In this document: positions 1 to 10,389 of the stretch, piece by piece
Layout of the letters: every line of letters begins with the position of its first letter
Numbering within the stretch: position 1 is the first letter of the stretch
Source: Dendrolimus kikuchii
Lineage: Eukaryota; Arthropoda; Insecta; Lepidoptera; Lasiocampidae
DNA length: 64,000 nt
Direction of reading: 5' to 3'
Assembly: GCA_019925095.2 (NCBI GenBank)
Contig: CM034409.1
Span: 4,095,001 to 4,159,000 of the forward strand
Position numbers and translations under genes: made by a program
Notes under the pieces: generated by a model
Seen by the model: only the letters and a program-made list of their open reading frames with translations
Databases searched by the model: none
Told to the model about the DNA's origin: nothing

Positions 1-207
1 TTATACAGTGGTTTATTTATATGATAAAATAATTAAAACACAGTGAAATTATAAAGGAGACAAAACACTCAGGCAAGTGATTGCACTAGCTACTTTCAAT
101 ATTCATATGATTTAGGTGAAAAAAACTAATTTTAATCAATAAAACCAATAAAAATTGAAGAGCACTTTTGTTATGTGTTATCTTTTTCCTGACTGCAAAA
201 GCCACAC

Positions 208-441
208 ACAGCCAGGTGGTAAGGCATTTGCCCGACTGGATGGCTACCACCCCTGGTTTAAAGTATGTCGCCATAACAACCTTGAGTTGTGTTCCGACAT
301 CAGTGACCAGGTTCCAGTCTCCCTTAAGAGCAGGCGCATTTGTAGCACCTTTGGTGTTGCAAATGTCCATAAGCGATGGTAACCGCTTTCCATCAAGTGG
401 GCTGTCTGCCTGTCTGCTGAACTCGTGCAATAAAAAAAAAA
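208..441 (+). repeat. T320 repeat, 5'-truncated
   Basis: This copy lacks the GTGCAGGAACGGAG start and begins at the CAGCCAGGTGGTA segment. It keeps the internal CTTAAGAG region and the conserved 3' segment before an A-rich tail after GTGCAATAAA. The A-rich end shows that it was copied by retrotransposition on this strand. Confidence 0.85.
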
Positions 442-459
442 CCGAAACAAAAATGAGAA

Positions 460-566
460 TACATACATACATACATAACTTCACGCTAGTTCCCTTGCGG
501 GGTAGGCACGAACAACAGAGTGCCATTTAGGCTTATTCTTACACACCTCACTTGCCTCTTTGACAT
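460..566 (-). mobile_element. RTE-A 3' end, short fragment
   Basis: The fragment starts with CATACATACATA (the TATG tail on the minus strand) followed by the 3' terminal coding and UTR region of RTE-A. It stops after about 100 bp, at a CATGAGGCATGAG duplication, so only the last roughly 25 codons are represented. The TATG tail is typical of RTE-clade non-LTR elements. Confidence 0.75.
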
Positions 567-765
567 GAGGCATGAGAAATGAGAATAGAAAACATAATTA
601 AAATAAACTATAAACAAAGTGAACTCTACTTTGGTTTAACTGACTATATTATGAGCTGAAACCCTAAGTTAAATACCCGCATTAAGTTTATTCGAATCCA
701 ATTGCAAATTATAAAACCAAAAGAAAATTAATAATTTCCATATTTTTTTTGTTTTTAATTTTTTT

Positions 766-1049
766 AGGCTTATTCTTACACACCTCACTTGGTTCTTTGA
801 CATTCATAACTCTTGTCATGCACGCTCGTCTGTTCTTAAGGCTCCTGACATCACCTTCTGCTAGTATACGATCAATTTGATCGTGGAAGGTGTGTCGTGG
901 CCTTCCACGACTTCTGCATCCATCCACTTTTGCATTGTATATCTGTTTAGTCATTCTTTCATCATGCATTCTTTCCACATGCCCGAACCACCGGAGCATT
1001 CCTTTCCTTACCTTCACCCCGACACTCTCTTTCAGACCAACTCTCTTTA
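766..1049 (-). mobile_element. RTE-A C-terminal coding remnant
   Basis: The minus strand encodes the end of an RTE-clade reverse transcriptase polyprotein with the motifs KGMLRWFGHVERM, MTKQIY, GCRSRGRPRHTFHDQIDR and KNRRACMTRVMNVKE. This is the region after the reverse transcriptase domain, so it is catalytically empty. The TATG tail is missing here; the 3' end is fused to AT-rich sequence. Confidence 0.85.
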
Positions 1050-1228
1050 TTACTTACTTACTTGTTTTAGTCTAGTTTGTCTTTAAATATATTTATATAT
1101 CTTTATTTGAATATAACTACTATCTATTATTAAATGTACTAAGTATCCAGGGTATTTTTTAAAAATTTACAATATTATTGAAATTGGGTTCAAATATATT
1201 AATGTCTTTGTTACCATAATGTTTTTAT

Positions 1229-1548
1229 CCGTGCAGGAAGGAGATAGAATACAATTTCCTGCGGCCCGGCGGCCAGTCGTAAGAGGCGACTAAACAACAC
1301 ACAGCCAGGTGGTAGGGTATTTGCTCGACTGGATGGCGACTACCCCTGGTCTAGAGTATGCCGCCATAACAACCTTGTGTTGTGTTCCGGCATTAGTGAC
1401 CAGGTTCCAGTCTCCTTTAAGAGAGCAACAGCGCATTTGTAGCACCTTTGGTGTTGCAAATGTCCATAGGCGATGGTAACCGCTTTCCATCAAGTGGGCC
1501 GTCTGTCTGTTTGCTGAACTCCCGCAATAAAAAAATAAATAAAAAAAC
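1229..1548 (+). repeat. T320 repeat, near full length
   Basis: This copy runs from the conserved GTGCAGGAAGGAG start through the GC-rich CCCGGCGGCCAGTCGTAAG block to an A-rich tail after CCCGCAATAAA. It differs from other copies by a one-base deletion near the 5' end. It is one of the copies that define the unit length of about 310-320 bp. Confidence 0.88.
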
Positions 1549-2092
1549 CCGCTACCTCATTGTAATAACGACCCGTTCTGACAATGGGATTGAAATAATA
1601 AATTTTGCATTTAAACACAATTAAACCAAAACTTTATCCAAAAACTCTTGTAAGAGAAAACAAGGCCATGGTCAGATCTCGGTGTCATGTAATTAGGTCT
1701 AGTCTTCTTAACTAAACTTCTAAAACTTGCTTGATCTAAGCTAAGTTTTATATTCGGCTTCTGATGATACCTTTAATAGTCTGATTATGAAATTCTTATT
1801 TCAATATAGTTAATATTAAACAGCGAAAGTGTTTATATTAATAATGCAAATGTGTGACGTAAACCGATGCGGATCTTTGATTTTATGTATGTACTAGGAT
1901 ACGCGCGCGACTTCATCGACACTTTACTTGAAATTCCCGCGGGATTCCCGGGACACAAACTACCGCAGCATTTAAAAAGAATGTAAGCTGTGCCGGAATA
2001 AGGTAATTTTTATACACCCGAACAACTACAAAGCACTCTCGGGAAAATTCCCGCGGGATAAAAAATCACACATTTTATCATATTGACCTACA

Positions 2093-2327
2093 ACCAGGTG
2101 GTAGGGCATTTGCCCGACTGGATGGCTACCACCCCTGGTCTAAAGCATGTCGCCATAATAACCTTGAGTTGTGTTCCTGCATTAGTGACCAGGTTATAGT
2201 GATCCTTAAGAGAGCAGCAGCGCATTTGTAGCACCTTTGGTGTTGCAAATGTCCATAGGCGATGGTAACCGCTTTCCATTAAGTGGGCCGTCTGCCTGTC
2301 TGCTGAACTCCTGCAATAAAAACAAAA
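2093..2327 (+). repeat. T320 repeat inserted in Helitron-like element
   Basis: A 5'-truncated T320 starts at CAACCAGGTGGTAGGGC and ends with CTCCTGCAATAAAAAC. It lies directly before the SINE at 2345, and both interrupt the element spanning 1894-2830. Confidence 0.85.
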
Positions 2328-2344
2328 TATATATATTGAATTAT

Positions 2345-2596
2345 GACGGCCTCTGTGGTTGAGCGGGCTAAGCCTTTGCCGGCCTACCTCACTACAACGC
2401 AGAGGCCCCCGGTTCGATTCCTGGTATAGTAAATTTCGGAAACGTATTTTCTCCGTTATTTACTATGGTCTGGGTGTCTGGGATCGGCCCCAGAGTAGTC
2501 CGTTGTATATTACCCATAACACAAGCGTAACTTGCTTAATTTAGGGATATACAATATGTGTGTTTGTCTGCCGATTATTATTATTATTATTATAAT
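2345..2596 (+). mobile_element. tRNA-derived SINE
   Basis: The head carries an internal RNA polymerase III promoter: A box TGGTTGAGCGGGCTAAG near 2356 and B box GGTTCGATTCC near 2411. The body has the conserved segments TCTGGGATCGGCCCCAGAG and TTACCCATAACACAAGCG and ends in an (ATT)n tail. It is not a functional tRNA because no acceptor stem closes. Five copies occur in the window. Confidence 0.9.
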
Positions 2597-2969
2597 ACTA
2601 CTTTAAAAAAAAAATGCTATCGATCACTGAAAAAATCGCATTGGAATTCGTTTTTTTTCAATCTGGCCATTTTAAATAATTCACAGAAAATTTTCCGCGA
2701 GATTCCCACGATTAAAAGTAGCGCAGATTTTAAATCTAAGAATTTGCTGTCCATCAGCGAAAGTCACATCGAAATTGGCCCAGTAGTTTTTGCGTGAATC
2801 CCGAAATATATGTGTGAGACCAACTAAAAACTGTACTGAATCCAACGCAAAAAGAATTATCAATATCGGTTTAGAATCAAAAAAGTTATGACCGTAAATA
2901 TATAAATACATATTTATACGAAAAATTTATAAACTAATATTTTCTTAAGTTTTCGCGACTTGTATACAT

Positions 2970-3514
2970 AATAAAACTACGTTTTAACGGTTTTAAGCGC
3001 GGTAATTTTTTTTTTTTTTTTTTTTTTTTTAGTACCACCTGTTTGGGATCCAATTATCAAAACTATTAAGACCCAAACCCAGCAAAAACCAGCTGCCAGA
3101 CCTCAAGACACTGTGAGCTCTTTCTGTGTACAACGGAACACAAACCAACTTGACTGATAATTACTTTTATTTTTCCTTCCACCCATTTTAATATTATATA
3201 AAATTATTAGAGCTAGGCATGTTTGCTGAAGAGTTTCTTGCGCCGCTTCTTCTCTTCAAGCCATAACATGTTGCGAAGCGGTAGTAAATTAGATTAGGCT
3301 CCCATAGATTAAATAATAACCATAAACAAAATTAAAAATTAAATAATTAAAATTAATAAGTTGGCGGTAGGCTAAATAAAACTTTAACAATACTCGTTGA
3401 CACTTGACATCTTTGTCTTCCGTGATCACGGCCACTGAAAAGTGGCCGAAACGTCGGAAAAACCAAAATCAAATAAAATTACCGCGCTTAAAACCGTTAA
3501 AACGTAGTTTTATT
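2970..3514. mobile_element. Foldback-type element with long inverted ends
   Basis: The left end ACTACGTTTTAACGGTTTTA and its reverse complement at the right (near 3484-3513) bound the element. A second inward motif, CACTGAAAAGTGGCCGAAAC, precedes the right end. The interior has no transposase ORF. It also holds a T24 tract at about 3008 and a block (about 3030-3300) found in inverted orientation in the copy at 50458. It is a non-autonomous DNA element; superfamily unknown. Confidence 0.7.
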
Positions 3515-3786
3515 ATTTATTAATTTATAAACTCCTTTTTTTGACGTTGGTTAAAAAGATAGGAGGTCCACTGAAAGCAGTAAAAGTTGGTGAGAGGTCT
3601 ACAAGACAAAATAGTTTGGGGAATATTATCTACATCAGTATTTCTTTTGAATAAAATCCTTTAACTTAAAAAATTCAACCTATTTTTTTAAAGTGACCAA
3701 AGCTGCGGGCACTAACTACTAGTTTATATTTAAATTCAAATTCATATTGTAAATTACTGTTTTATACCATGTTGCATGATACATAC

Positions 3787-4012
3787 ATATAGTCTTGTCA
3801 GCAGATAATTCCTTAAGGTATATTAGCCATTCTAGGCGGTCAAAGCCATGATCGTCGATGTATCTAGACTCTTGTAGCCCAACCGGTAAAACCGGTGTGT
3901 TCCGGTTAAGTTCGTAATCTATCGAAAAGCTAAGCGATGCGAGCAGGAAGATATTCCATAATGCAATATTAAGGTGTTTGTCAGTCAAATTAATTAAGAT
4001 AAGTGTTGTCAT
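3787..4012 (-). CDS. Candidate first exon of a secreted protein (unidentified)
   Basis: From an ATG at 4012 the minus strand reads about 75 codons. The N-terminus has a hydrophobic stretch (LNIALWNIFLLASLSFS) that looks like a signal peptide. It is followed by a mixed polar region including NRNTPVLPVGLQESR and GFDRLEWLIYLKELSADK. A good splice donor (GTATGT) follows at 3786-3781, so the exon would end at 3787. The reading frame runs further if unspliced. The composition looks protein-like and does not match the surrounding repeats. I do not recognise the family, and no acceptor or second exon was found, so this may be chance or a lost exon. Confidence 0.3.
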
Positions 4013-4328
4013 TTTGAAAAAGGTTGCAGACACCTAGATTTTGTATAATCGTACAAAATTATAGCATCATAATAATAAAGAGTCAACTGGCCTATTAATT
4101 TTTGTGTAAGCAGTAATTAAAAGTATTTTTGTATTGTTATTTTAAAAGTAAAACGATAGTATGGTATTTTAGCGCCACTCTGTTTATTTTTGTAAAAAAA
4201 AATTATATTTTTCATAGCAACTGTGCTATTTACCCAATTATTATAGAATACATTTCACACTCAACGCTATACTGAATGATAATAGTATTTTAACGTCAAA
4301 TAATTTTTGTAGTTTTTTTTAGTTGATG

Positions 4329-4492
4329 TCAGGAGTTTAGGTGATGTCAGGAGCCGTAAGAACAGACGAGTGTGCTTGGACAAGAGCTATGAATGTCAAA
4401 GAAGCGAGTGAGGTGTGTAAGAATAAGCCTGAATGTTGTTAGTGCCTACCCCGCAAGGGAACTGTCGTGACGCTATGTATGTATGATGTTTT
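4329..4492 (+). mobile_element. RTE-A 3' fragment with tail
   Basis: The fragment has GATGTCAGGAGCC followed by the AMNVKEASEVCKNKPE-type coding end, then the 3' UTR CCTACCCCGCAAGGGAAC and a TATGTATGTATG tail. A short direct repeat (GATGTCAGGAG at 4325 and 4343) marks its left edge. The sequence has decayed, with a deletion in the last codons. Confidence 0.8.
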
Positions 4493-5350
4493 TTTAGTTA
4501 GTGTAGTAAAAATATAGATAAAAAATTGGCCCCTATCACTGATTGAGAACTTTTTTCAAAAAACTGGCAGCGTTGGATAGCTATGTTAATTTATTTTTAT
4601 TATTAAAATTAGTTTTTGTTACAGTATATTGCGTCGCAATTGAAGATCAAGCGTAACTGCTAAAGCCTAGCAAGCGTCCGTGATTGCTAGTCGGCTTTTG
4701 AGGTAATTAAACTATTTTGTATATTATACATACTAGCTTTGCCTACTATTGTTCGCGCGGGACTTGGAAATTATATTCATATCTTCTCAAGCATTCAGGA
4801 GGCCGAAATAGAAGTGTAATAATAGGTTGTGATGAGATAAATAATCTTAATTGACACATTCAGGATGATATCGTGGTGGCGTCTAACGAACTCTCTACTA
4901 GATAAAGCCTGTCTTGTAGGGATCTTACAACTTTATATATACATGTATCTTGTTTCTTTTGTAAGATAAATTTTAGGACAAAATTTTAATTAAATTGTGT
5001 CATTAGATGATTAATATAAAATATTTTCCAATATCTAAGATTAAGTGTGGCTTAAGTTGTCTAAGACATTTAAACATGATTCAATAGTGTATTCATTGCA
5101 AAAATCCTGTTTATAATGTATAAATATGATCTTCTAAAGCATTGTTCGTCAAAGATTTTTATGCCGCCAACCATGAAAATACCAAAAGGTTAAGTACAAA
5201 GTCTTGTGATCTCTACACTACAGAATTATAATAATATATTTTTATGTATATGTTTGATTTGTATATAGGTCTTATTTTTATCAGACTGCGACCCCCTTTA
5301 TTAACAAACGCGACCCCCAGGTTGAGAGACGATGTTGTAAGAAAAAACAA
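4493..5350. other. AT-rich non-coding stretch with transposon scraps
   Basis: No plausible exon is seen. About 4732-4800 (ACTAGCTTTGCC then a GTTCGCGCGGGACTT block) resembles a reversed Helitron 3' end. Around 5285-5330 the CGACCCCC motifs and AGGTTGAGAGACG resemble the ends of a hAT-like MITE, also glimpsed at 49625-49665. Both assignments are weak. Confidence 0.4.
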
Positions 5351-5690
5351 TCTATACTAATATTATAAAGAGGAAAGATTTGTATTTTTGTATGTTTGTA
5401 ACGAATAAAATCAAAAACTACTAGACCGATTTCATTAATTCTTTCACCATTCGAATACTACATTATCCCTGATTAATATAGGCTAAATAAAAATTAAGGA
5501 TCCCTACTAAAACTTCAATAATGTAACGCATCAATCGAAATCGGGTTCTACGTATTTGAAGAAATGTTATGTGTGTTTGAGTGGGTTCCAGGGTGTTTTA
5601 GATTCAAATTTAGACCCGGTAGGTGGCGCTGAAATCTTGTTCTAGATTTTTATTTTTTCAGGACTGGATAACGTCTGCCGAAACCGCTAG
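5351..5690 (+). mobile_element. Non-autonomous Helitron
   Basis: The element starts TCTATACTAATATTATAAAG and ends in GCTAG followed by T, as lepidopteran Helitrons do. It contains the recurrent segment CCGGTAGGTGGCGCTG at about 5617-5631. There are no coding sequences for Rep or helicase, so mobilisation must have been in trans. Confidence 0.8.
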
Positions 5691-5746
5691 TGTATACATG
5701 AAATAATTTTCAATGATAAATAGACAACATAAATGTAGCTCGATAT

Positions 5747-6144
5747 ACATACATACATATATATACATAACTTCACGCCAGTTCCCTTGCGGGGTAGGTA
5801 CGAACAACAGAGTGCCATTTAGGCTTATTCTTACACACCTCACTTGCCTCTTTGACATTCATAACTCTTGTCATGCAAGCTCGTCTGTTCTTAAGGCTCC
5901 TGACATCACCTTCTGCTAGTACACGATCAATTTGATCATGGAAGGTGTGTCGTGGCCTTCCACGACTTCTGCATCCATCCACTTTTGCATTGTATATCTG
6001 TTTAGTCATTCTTTCATCGTGCATTCTTTCCACATGCCCGAACCACCGGAGCATTCCTTTCCTTACCTTCACCCCGACACTCTCTTTCAGACCAACTCTC
6101 TTTCTTACTTCGGTATTACGAACGCGGTCCGCGAGCGTCCGATA
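5747..6144 (-). mobile_element. RTE-A 3' end, one of the longer copies
   Basis: The minus strand encodes about 110 codons ending in SVVRTYPARELA and extends 5' into the RVRNTEVRKRVGLKESVGVKVRK region. The TATG tail is at the left (about 5747-5770, partly TATA-converted). A GCGGTCCGCGAGCGTCC stretch marks the 5' break point. Only the post-RT C-terminus is retained. Confidence 0.87.
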
Positions 6145-6384
6145 TAGTTCCGTTTTATAGATGGATTGCTGTCCTAACGTATCTCTGCGAGATACGTGAA
6201 ATGTTTATAGATGTATTGCATGTTATTACGTTTGGGTATGATCATCGAAGTCATTGTCTTGTCTGTTGTGCGCCGTACATATGTTCAAAGTGCAACTAAT
6301 GGTACATACAGCCTCATATTTATCATGTTTTCTACCTCTCTCTTTTTTGGACTTCGTAGTCATTTTAATAATAACGTATCCATT

Positions 6385-7015
6385 AATAATAATAATAAAC
6401 CCGCAGGGGGGCTTTGTGGCGAAGCCTTAGGTGAGTAGCGATACCTCGTATCTGACTCAGGGGGCCAAGACAAGGCCCCCGCCTCCGCGCTTACCTTAGC
6501 CAGCCGGCACGGAGTGGAGATCGCTAGAGCTAAGACTCAAGCTCCAGGGGTGGAAGTGATAAATGGCATCACATCAGAAGTAGCTACGGTGAACCTGCAG
6601 CCCACCTCTGTACACCCCTTAGCCACTCACACCCATGTTGCCCCTGTCTTTATGGCATTTTTAGGGGCCCATGCAGGGAGTGGCGAGTCACCGTCTGCCC
6701 ATTTTTCCATTGTCCCTGAACATTGCGACGGGCAGACGCCATAGTCTTCATATTCCCAGACCCCCAATACCAGTAGCAGTTCACCCCAATAGCCCGGTAC
6801 TTTTTGTCCTCATTTCCCACAATAGCCCTACATTGGCCGGGGCTTGTCCTTGGGTGCATTATTATATGTTGTAGACAGGGATAATCGCCGGTCAGTGTCA
6901 CGCCACATTTACTTTAAATTTGTCACTGGGCCTCTACGTGTTGGCCTCCCCATGGCCCCACGCAAGCCCTCCAAATGTCCGGGCCATTTTTATGGGCCGT
7001 GGTCTTAAAAGACAT
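6385..7015. other. GC-rich unclassified segment with strong hairpin
   Basis: This roughly 630 bp segment is visibly richer in G and C than its flanks. It lies between an (AAT)n run at about 6385 and the (AAT)n tail of the next SINE. A stem GGGGGCC / GGCCCCC with loop AAGACAA sits at about 6459-6482. Short open frames exist on both strands, but none looks like a known protein. It may be part of a retroelement not otherwise present here. Confidence 0.4.
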
Positions 7016-7019
7016 ACAA

Positions 7020-7260
7020 ATAATAATAATCGGCAGACAAACACACATATCGTATATCCCCAAATTAAGCAAGTTACGCTTGTGTTACGGGTAATACACA
7101 TCGGACTACTCTGGGGCCGATCCCAGACACCCAGATCATAGTAAATAACGGAGAAAATACGTTTCCGAAATTTACTATACTAGGAATTGAACCCGGAACC
7201 TCTGCGTTGCAGTGAGGTATGCCGGCAAAGGCTTAGCCCGCTCAACCACAGAAGTCGTCA
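7020..7260 (-). mobile_element. tRNA-derived SINE
   Basis: Minus-strand copy of the SINE at 2345. The A box region is near 7230-7250 and the B box (reverse of GGTTCAATTCC) near 7185-7195. The (ATT)n tail lies at the left, directly against the GC-rich segment. Confidence 0.88.
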
Positions 7261-7297
7261 AAATTAAGAAATCAATATGTGCCATTTTTGCCATATT

Positions 7298-7535
7298 TGC
7301 CAGGTGGTTAGGGTATTTGCCCGACTGGATGGCTACCACCCCTGGTCTAGAGTAGGCTGCCATAACAAACTTGATTTGTGTTCCCGCGTTAGTGACCAGG
7401 TTCCAGTCTCCCTTAAGAGAGCAGCAGAGAATTTGTAGTACCTTGCGTGTTGCAAATGTCCATAGGCGATGGTAACCGCTTTCCATCAAGTGGGCCACCT
7501 GCCTGTCTGCTAATCTCCTGCAATAAAAACAAACA
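7298..7535 (+). repeat. T320 repeat, 5'-truncated
   Basis: This copy begins at GCCAGGTGGTTAGGG and has a one-base insertion in that motif. It ends CTCCTGCAATAAAAAC and lies 40 bp beyond the SINE. Confidence 0.85.
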
Positions 7536-7642
7536 ACTGAGAAATCACTGCAGTTTGCTAAAATATTAATATTTATTTAAACAAAGACGTGACGTCACTT
7601 ATCACTACAGGATATCCCAACTTGATAACAGACTGATACTAA

Positions 7643-7916
7643 TCTATACATATAAATAAGATTGAAGTGTCTGTTTATAATATCAAAATACAGCTTTTTA
7701 CTAAATGCATATGAAAGGATATACGGTACATAATATATCAAAAAAAATATTATTTTTTGTCTGCCTGTCTGTCTGGGTGTTCTAGCTAATCTCTGAAACG
7801 GGTCTTTCACTGGTAGATAGCTGATGTTACAACGAGTAACGTAGACTTTTAAAATTAGGGTTCTGCGAAAAAGAATTCACGCGGACGAATCCGCCGGCAC
7901 AGCTAGTTTTTTTTTA
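7643..7916 (+). mobile_element. Non-autonomous Helitron (CACAGCTAG family)
   Basis: It starts TCTATACATATAAATAAG and ends GCCGGCACAGCTAG-T. The segments CTAATCTCTGAAACGG, GCAGATAGCTGATG-like and TTCTGCGA are shared with the copy at 44258-44788, which carries a SINE. This copy shows the uninterrupted structure. Confidence 0.78.
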
Positions 7917-8226
7917 AATGCTGAAGCACAGCAGACAGGCTGACGGCCCAACTGTGATGGAAAGTTGTTACCGTCGCCTATGGACATTAGTAATTTCTGA
8001 AATGCTGCCAATGTGCTGTCGGCCTTGAAGGAGAAACTAGAACCTGGCCACTGATGCCGGAACACAACTCAAGTTTGTTTTGGCGGCATATTCCAGACCA
8101 GGGGTGGTAGCCAGCCAGTCGGGCAACTGCCCTACCACCTGGCTGTAGGTTGTTTTGTCGCCTCTTACGACAGGCCTCCCGTTCGCAGGAATTATTATTC
8201 TTTTATCGTTCCTGTACGGATAAAAC
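7917..8226 (-). repeat. T320-B repeat, near full length
   Basis: A minus-strand copy of subfamily B: the 3' end reads CTGTGCTTCAGCA-type and CAACTGTGATGG instead of the A-type ending. Its T-rich end abuts the Helitron 3' terminus at 7916. The 5' end, at ACGGATAAAA near 8215-8224, is conserved. Confidence 0.82.
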
Positions 8227-8251
8227 AGTACAGTAATCATACATATGTCTA

Positions 8252-8337
8252 ACGCCGGCTGTAAGAGGCGACGAAACAACCCATAGCCAGCTGGTAACTA
8301 CCTCCCCTAGCGTTGTGTATGCCGCCATAAAATCGTG
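8252..8337 (+). repeat. T320 internal fragment
   Basis: The 86 bp from GGCTGTAAGAGGCGACG to GCCGCCATAAAATCGTG match only the 5' half of T320, with a deletion of the CATTTGCCCGACTGG block. It lies between an inverted and a direct copy. Confidence 0.65.
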
Positions 8338-8345
8338 TCTTAACT

Positions 8346-8627
8346 GTGCAGGAACGGAGAAAGAATACAATTTCCTGCGGCCGGGCGGCCTGTCGTAAGA
8401 GGCGACAAAACAACCCACTGCCAGGTGGTAGGGCATTTGCCCGACTGGATGGCTACCACCCCTAGTTTAAAGTATGTCGCCATAACAACCTTCAGTTGTG
8501 TTCCGGCATTAGTGACCAGGTGCAGCACCTTTGATGTTGCAAATGTCCATAGGCGATGGTAACCGCTTTCCATCAAGTGGGCCGTCTGCCTGTCTGCTGA
8601 ACTCCTGCAATAAATAAATAAAAATCT
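8346..8627 (+). repeat. T320 repeat with internal deletion
   Basis: It carries the complete 5' start (GTGCAGGAACGGAGAAAG) and the 3' tail (CTCCTGCAATAAATAAATAAA). About 35 bp covering the TCTCCCTTAAGAGAGCAGC block are missing at about 8520. Confidence 0.87.
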
Positions 8628-8639
8628 TGAGCTGTGCGT

Positions 8640-9050
8640 ATGTTTTTTTTTGGATCAGAATGCCTGCCGCCCTCGTGCCTCCGATTTTTATAGGGAATTC
8701 AAGGCGGATTGGCGGCTTTGACACGTCGGCTATCTCGATGTGCAGGTTTAATCACGTCATTTGCTTCACTGTTAGCACGTGGTAATTGTAGCAATATGCA
8801 CAATAGACCAGAAAACCTGTCAGAGACCACTAAGCCACCACGGCTTGTAAGAGCAGGTGAATAATGATTATTTATGTGTTTTTACAGTATTGTGGTTACT
8901 GTAGCCTTCTGCATGTCATTGTCGTGCTGTGTCGGGTTACAAGTTCATACATACATGAATGTACACATACAACATTTTGCTTGTCTGTCTCTATTATATC
9001 AATTAGCATGTGCCAGCGAAACTTCGTTTGCATTGTCACGGTAACGACCT
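8640..9050. other. Unassigned non-coding stretch
   Basis: No gene or recognised transposon is seen. A T-run at about 8643 followed by a CTGCCGCC-containing block may be an old retroelement piece. Short open frames have no protein-like features. Confidence 0.35.
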
Positions 9051-9140
9051 AGGGGCCGTTCATTAATTACGTAAGGATGGTTTTGACGACTTTGACCTAC
9101 CCCCATGTAAGGATTGATTTTCCCGAACCCTCTTCTTGCG
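9051..9140 (+). repeat. Single end of a MITE (GGGGCCGTTCA type)
   Basis: AGGGGCCGTTCATTAATTAC matches the terminal inverted repeat of the complete MITE at 28477-28783, which reads GGGGCCGTTCACAAATTACG. Only the left end is recognisable, so this is a truncated or single-ended copy. Confidence 0.55.
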
Positions 9141-9243
9141 TAAGATTCAATCTTGTTTTCACGAATAACAAAACGTTGTTACAAAAGGACCAGTTACACT
9201 AAATCGAAGATTTTTATTGTTTATCAGATAATTTGTATAAATA

Positions 9244-9444
9244 TATACATACATACATACATAACTTCACGCCAGTTCCCTTGCGGGGTAGGCACGAACA
9301 ACAGAGTGCCATTTAGGCTTATTCTTACACACCTCACTTGCCTCTTTGACATTCATAACTCTTGTCATGCAAGCTCGTCTGTTCTTAAGGCTCCTGACAT
9401 CACCTTCTGCTAGTACACGATCAATTTGATCATGGAAGGTGTGT
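9244..9444 (-). mobile_element. RTE-A 3' fragment with tail
   Basis: The CATACATACATACATAAC tail and the last roughly 60 codons (to FHDQIDRVLAEGDVRS) are present. The copy breaks off inside ATGGAAGGTGTG and continues into a (TA)n run, so this is a 5'-truncated insertion. Confidence 0.83.
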
Positions 9445-9530
9445 ATATATATATATCTATAGTGTATTATGTGTAGTACTACGCTATCGTATTGGTGAGA
9501 ACTGTAATGATAGCGATGTTTGTAAGCTAA

Positions 9531-10117
9531 TCTAATATATAAAATTCTCGTGTCACAGTGTTAGTTACCATACTCCTCCGAAACGGCTTGACCGATTCTC
9601 ATGAAATTTTGTGTGCATATTGGGTATATCTGAGAATCGGACATCTATTTTTCATCTAAATGTTAAGGGTAGTCTACCCCTAAATTTTTTATTTTAATTT
9701 TTAGATAATTTATTTTTTATTTTTCTAGGATACATTAAAACATACAATCCTAAATTTTCACCCCTCTACGATCAACCCCTATTTTTTATTTGTTAATTAT
9801 AAACTAATTTTTTTGACAAGATTTTTGATCTTATTTTGTCATGACTTAGAATAAAAAAAATTATATTACTCTTAATTTTCCACCTCTCTACTATCAACCC
9901 CTATTTTTCCATCGCGATTTTTTTTAACTATCAATCGATCAGTTATTCCCGCTAGATGTCTACCGTTGTCACCTCTCATCCAGCAAACATCACGGAGTAG
10001 GGACGAGTGGGTTCCCGGATGGTTTAAATCCACAATTGGAACCGGTAGGTGGCGCTGGGATCGGGTCCTAGATTTTTATTTATGTCAGAGCAGGACAACG
10101 TCTGCCTGGGCCGCTAG
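9531..10117 (+). mobile_element. Non-autonomous Helitron, 587 bp
   Basis: It starts TCTAATATATAAAATTCTCG and ends GGGCCGCTAG-T. Internal landmarks are CTCCGAAACGGCTTGACCG, a pyrimidine-rich middle with repeated CACCCCTCTAC-type motifs, and ACCGGTAGGTGGCGCTGGG at about 10041. A close relative lies at 37249-37820. Confidence 0.8.
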
Positions 10118-10389
10118 TATAATATAGATTGAATATCATTTGTGCGATATGTATGGTCTTTACATTATTATTTGTGATTCATAGCCAGCTTGATAGCGCG
10201 AATATTGTAATTTTACACTTGCAAAATGTGTGGGTGAATACAGTTAGTTTCTACATATGGGTGTACATTTTCTTGCTTCATATTTCTCTTCGTGCTATGG
10301 GTAAATTGAAGCGACTGTCAAGTATTAACTTAGGGTTCCATAGACAACATAGTATAAACAAAAAATAATGTATATGAAATTATTATTGT

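Larger units (their letters stand above)
1894..2830 (-). mobile_element. Helitron-like element split by later insertions
   Basis: Two blocks, 1894-2089 and about 2600-2830, align in order with the uninterrupted copy at 55430-55856. Shared landmarks are CTAGGATA at the 3' end, TACCGCAGCATTTAAAAAG, TTGGAATTCG and CAGTAGTTTTTGCGTGAAT. A T320 copy and a SINE sit between the blocks. The outer end begins with CTAG, consistent with a reversed Helitron 3' terminus. Family assignment is inference from terminal motifs; no Rep/helicase is present. Confidence 0.65.

Noticed and set aside
2345..2420. A functional tRNA gene
   Set aside because: A and B boxes are present, but no acceptor stem closes and the sequence continues into the SINE body with an (ATT)n tail.
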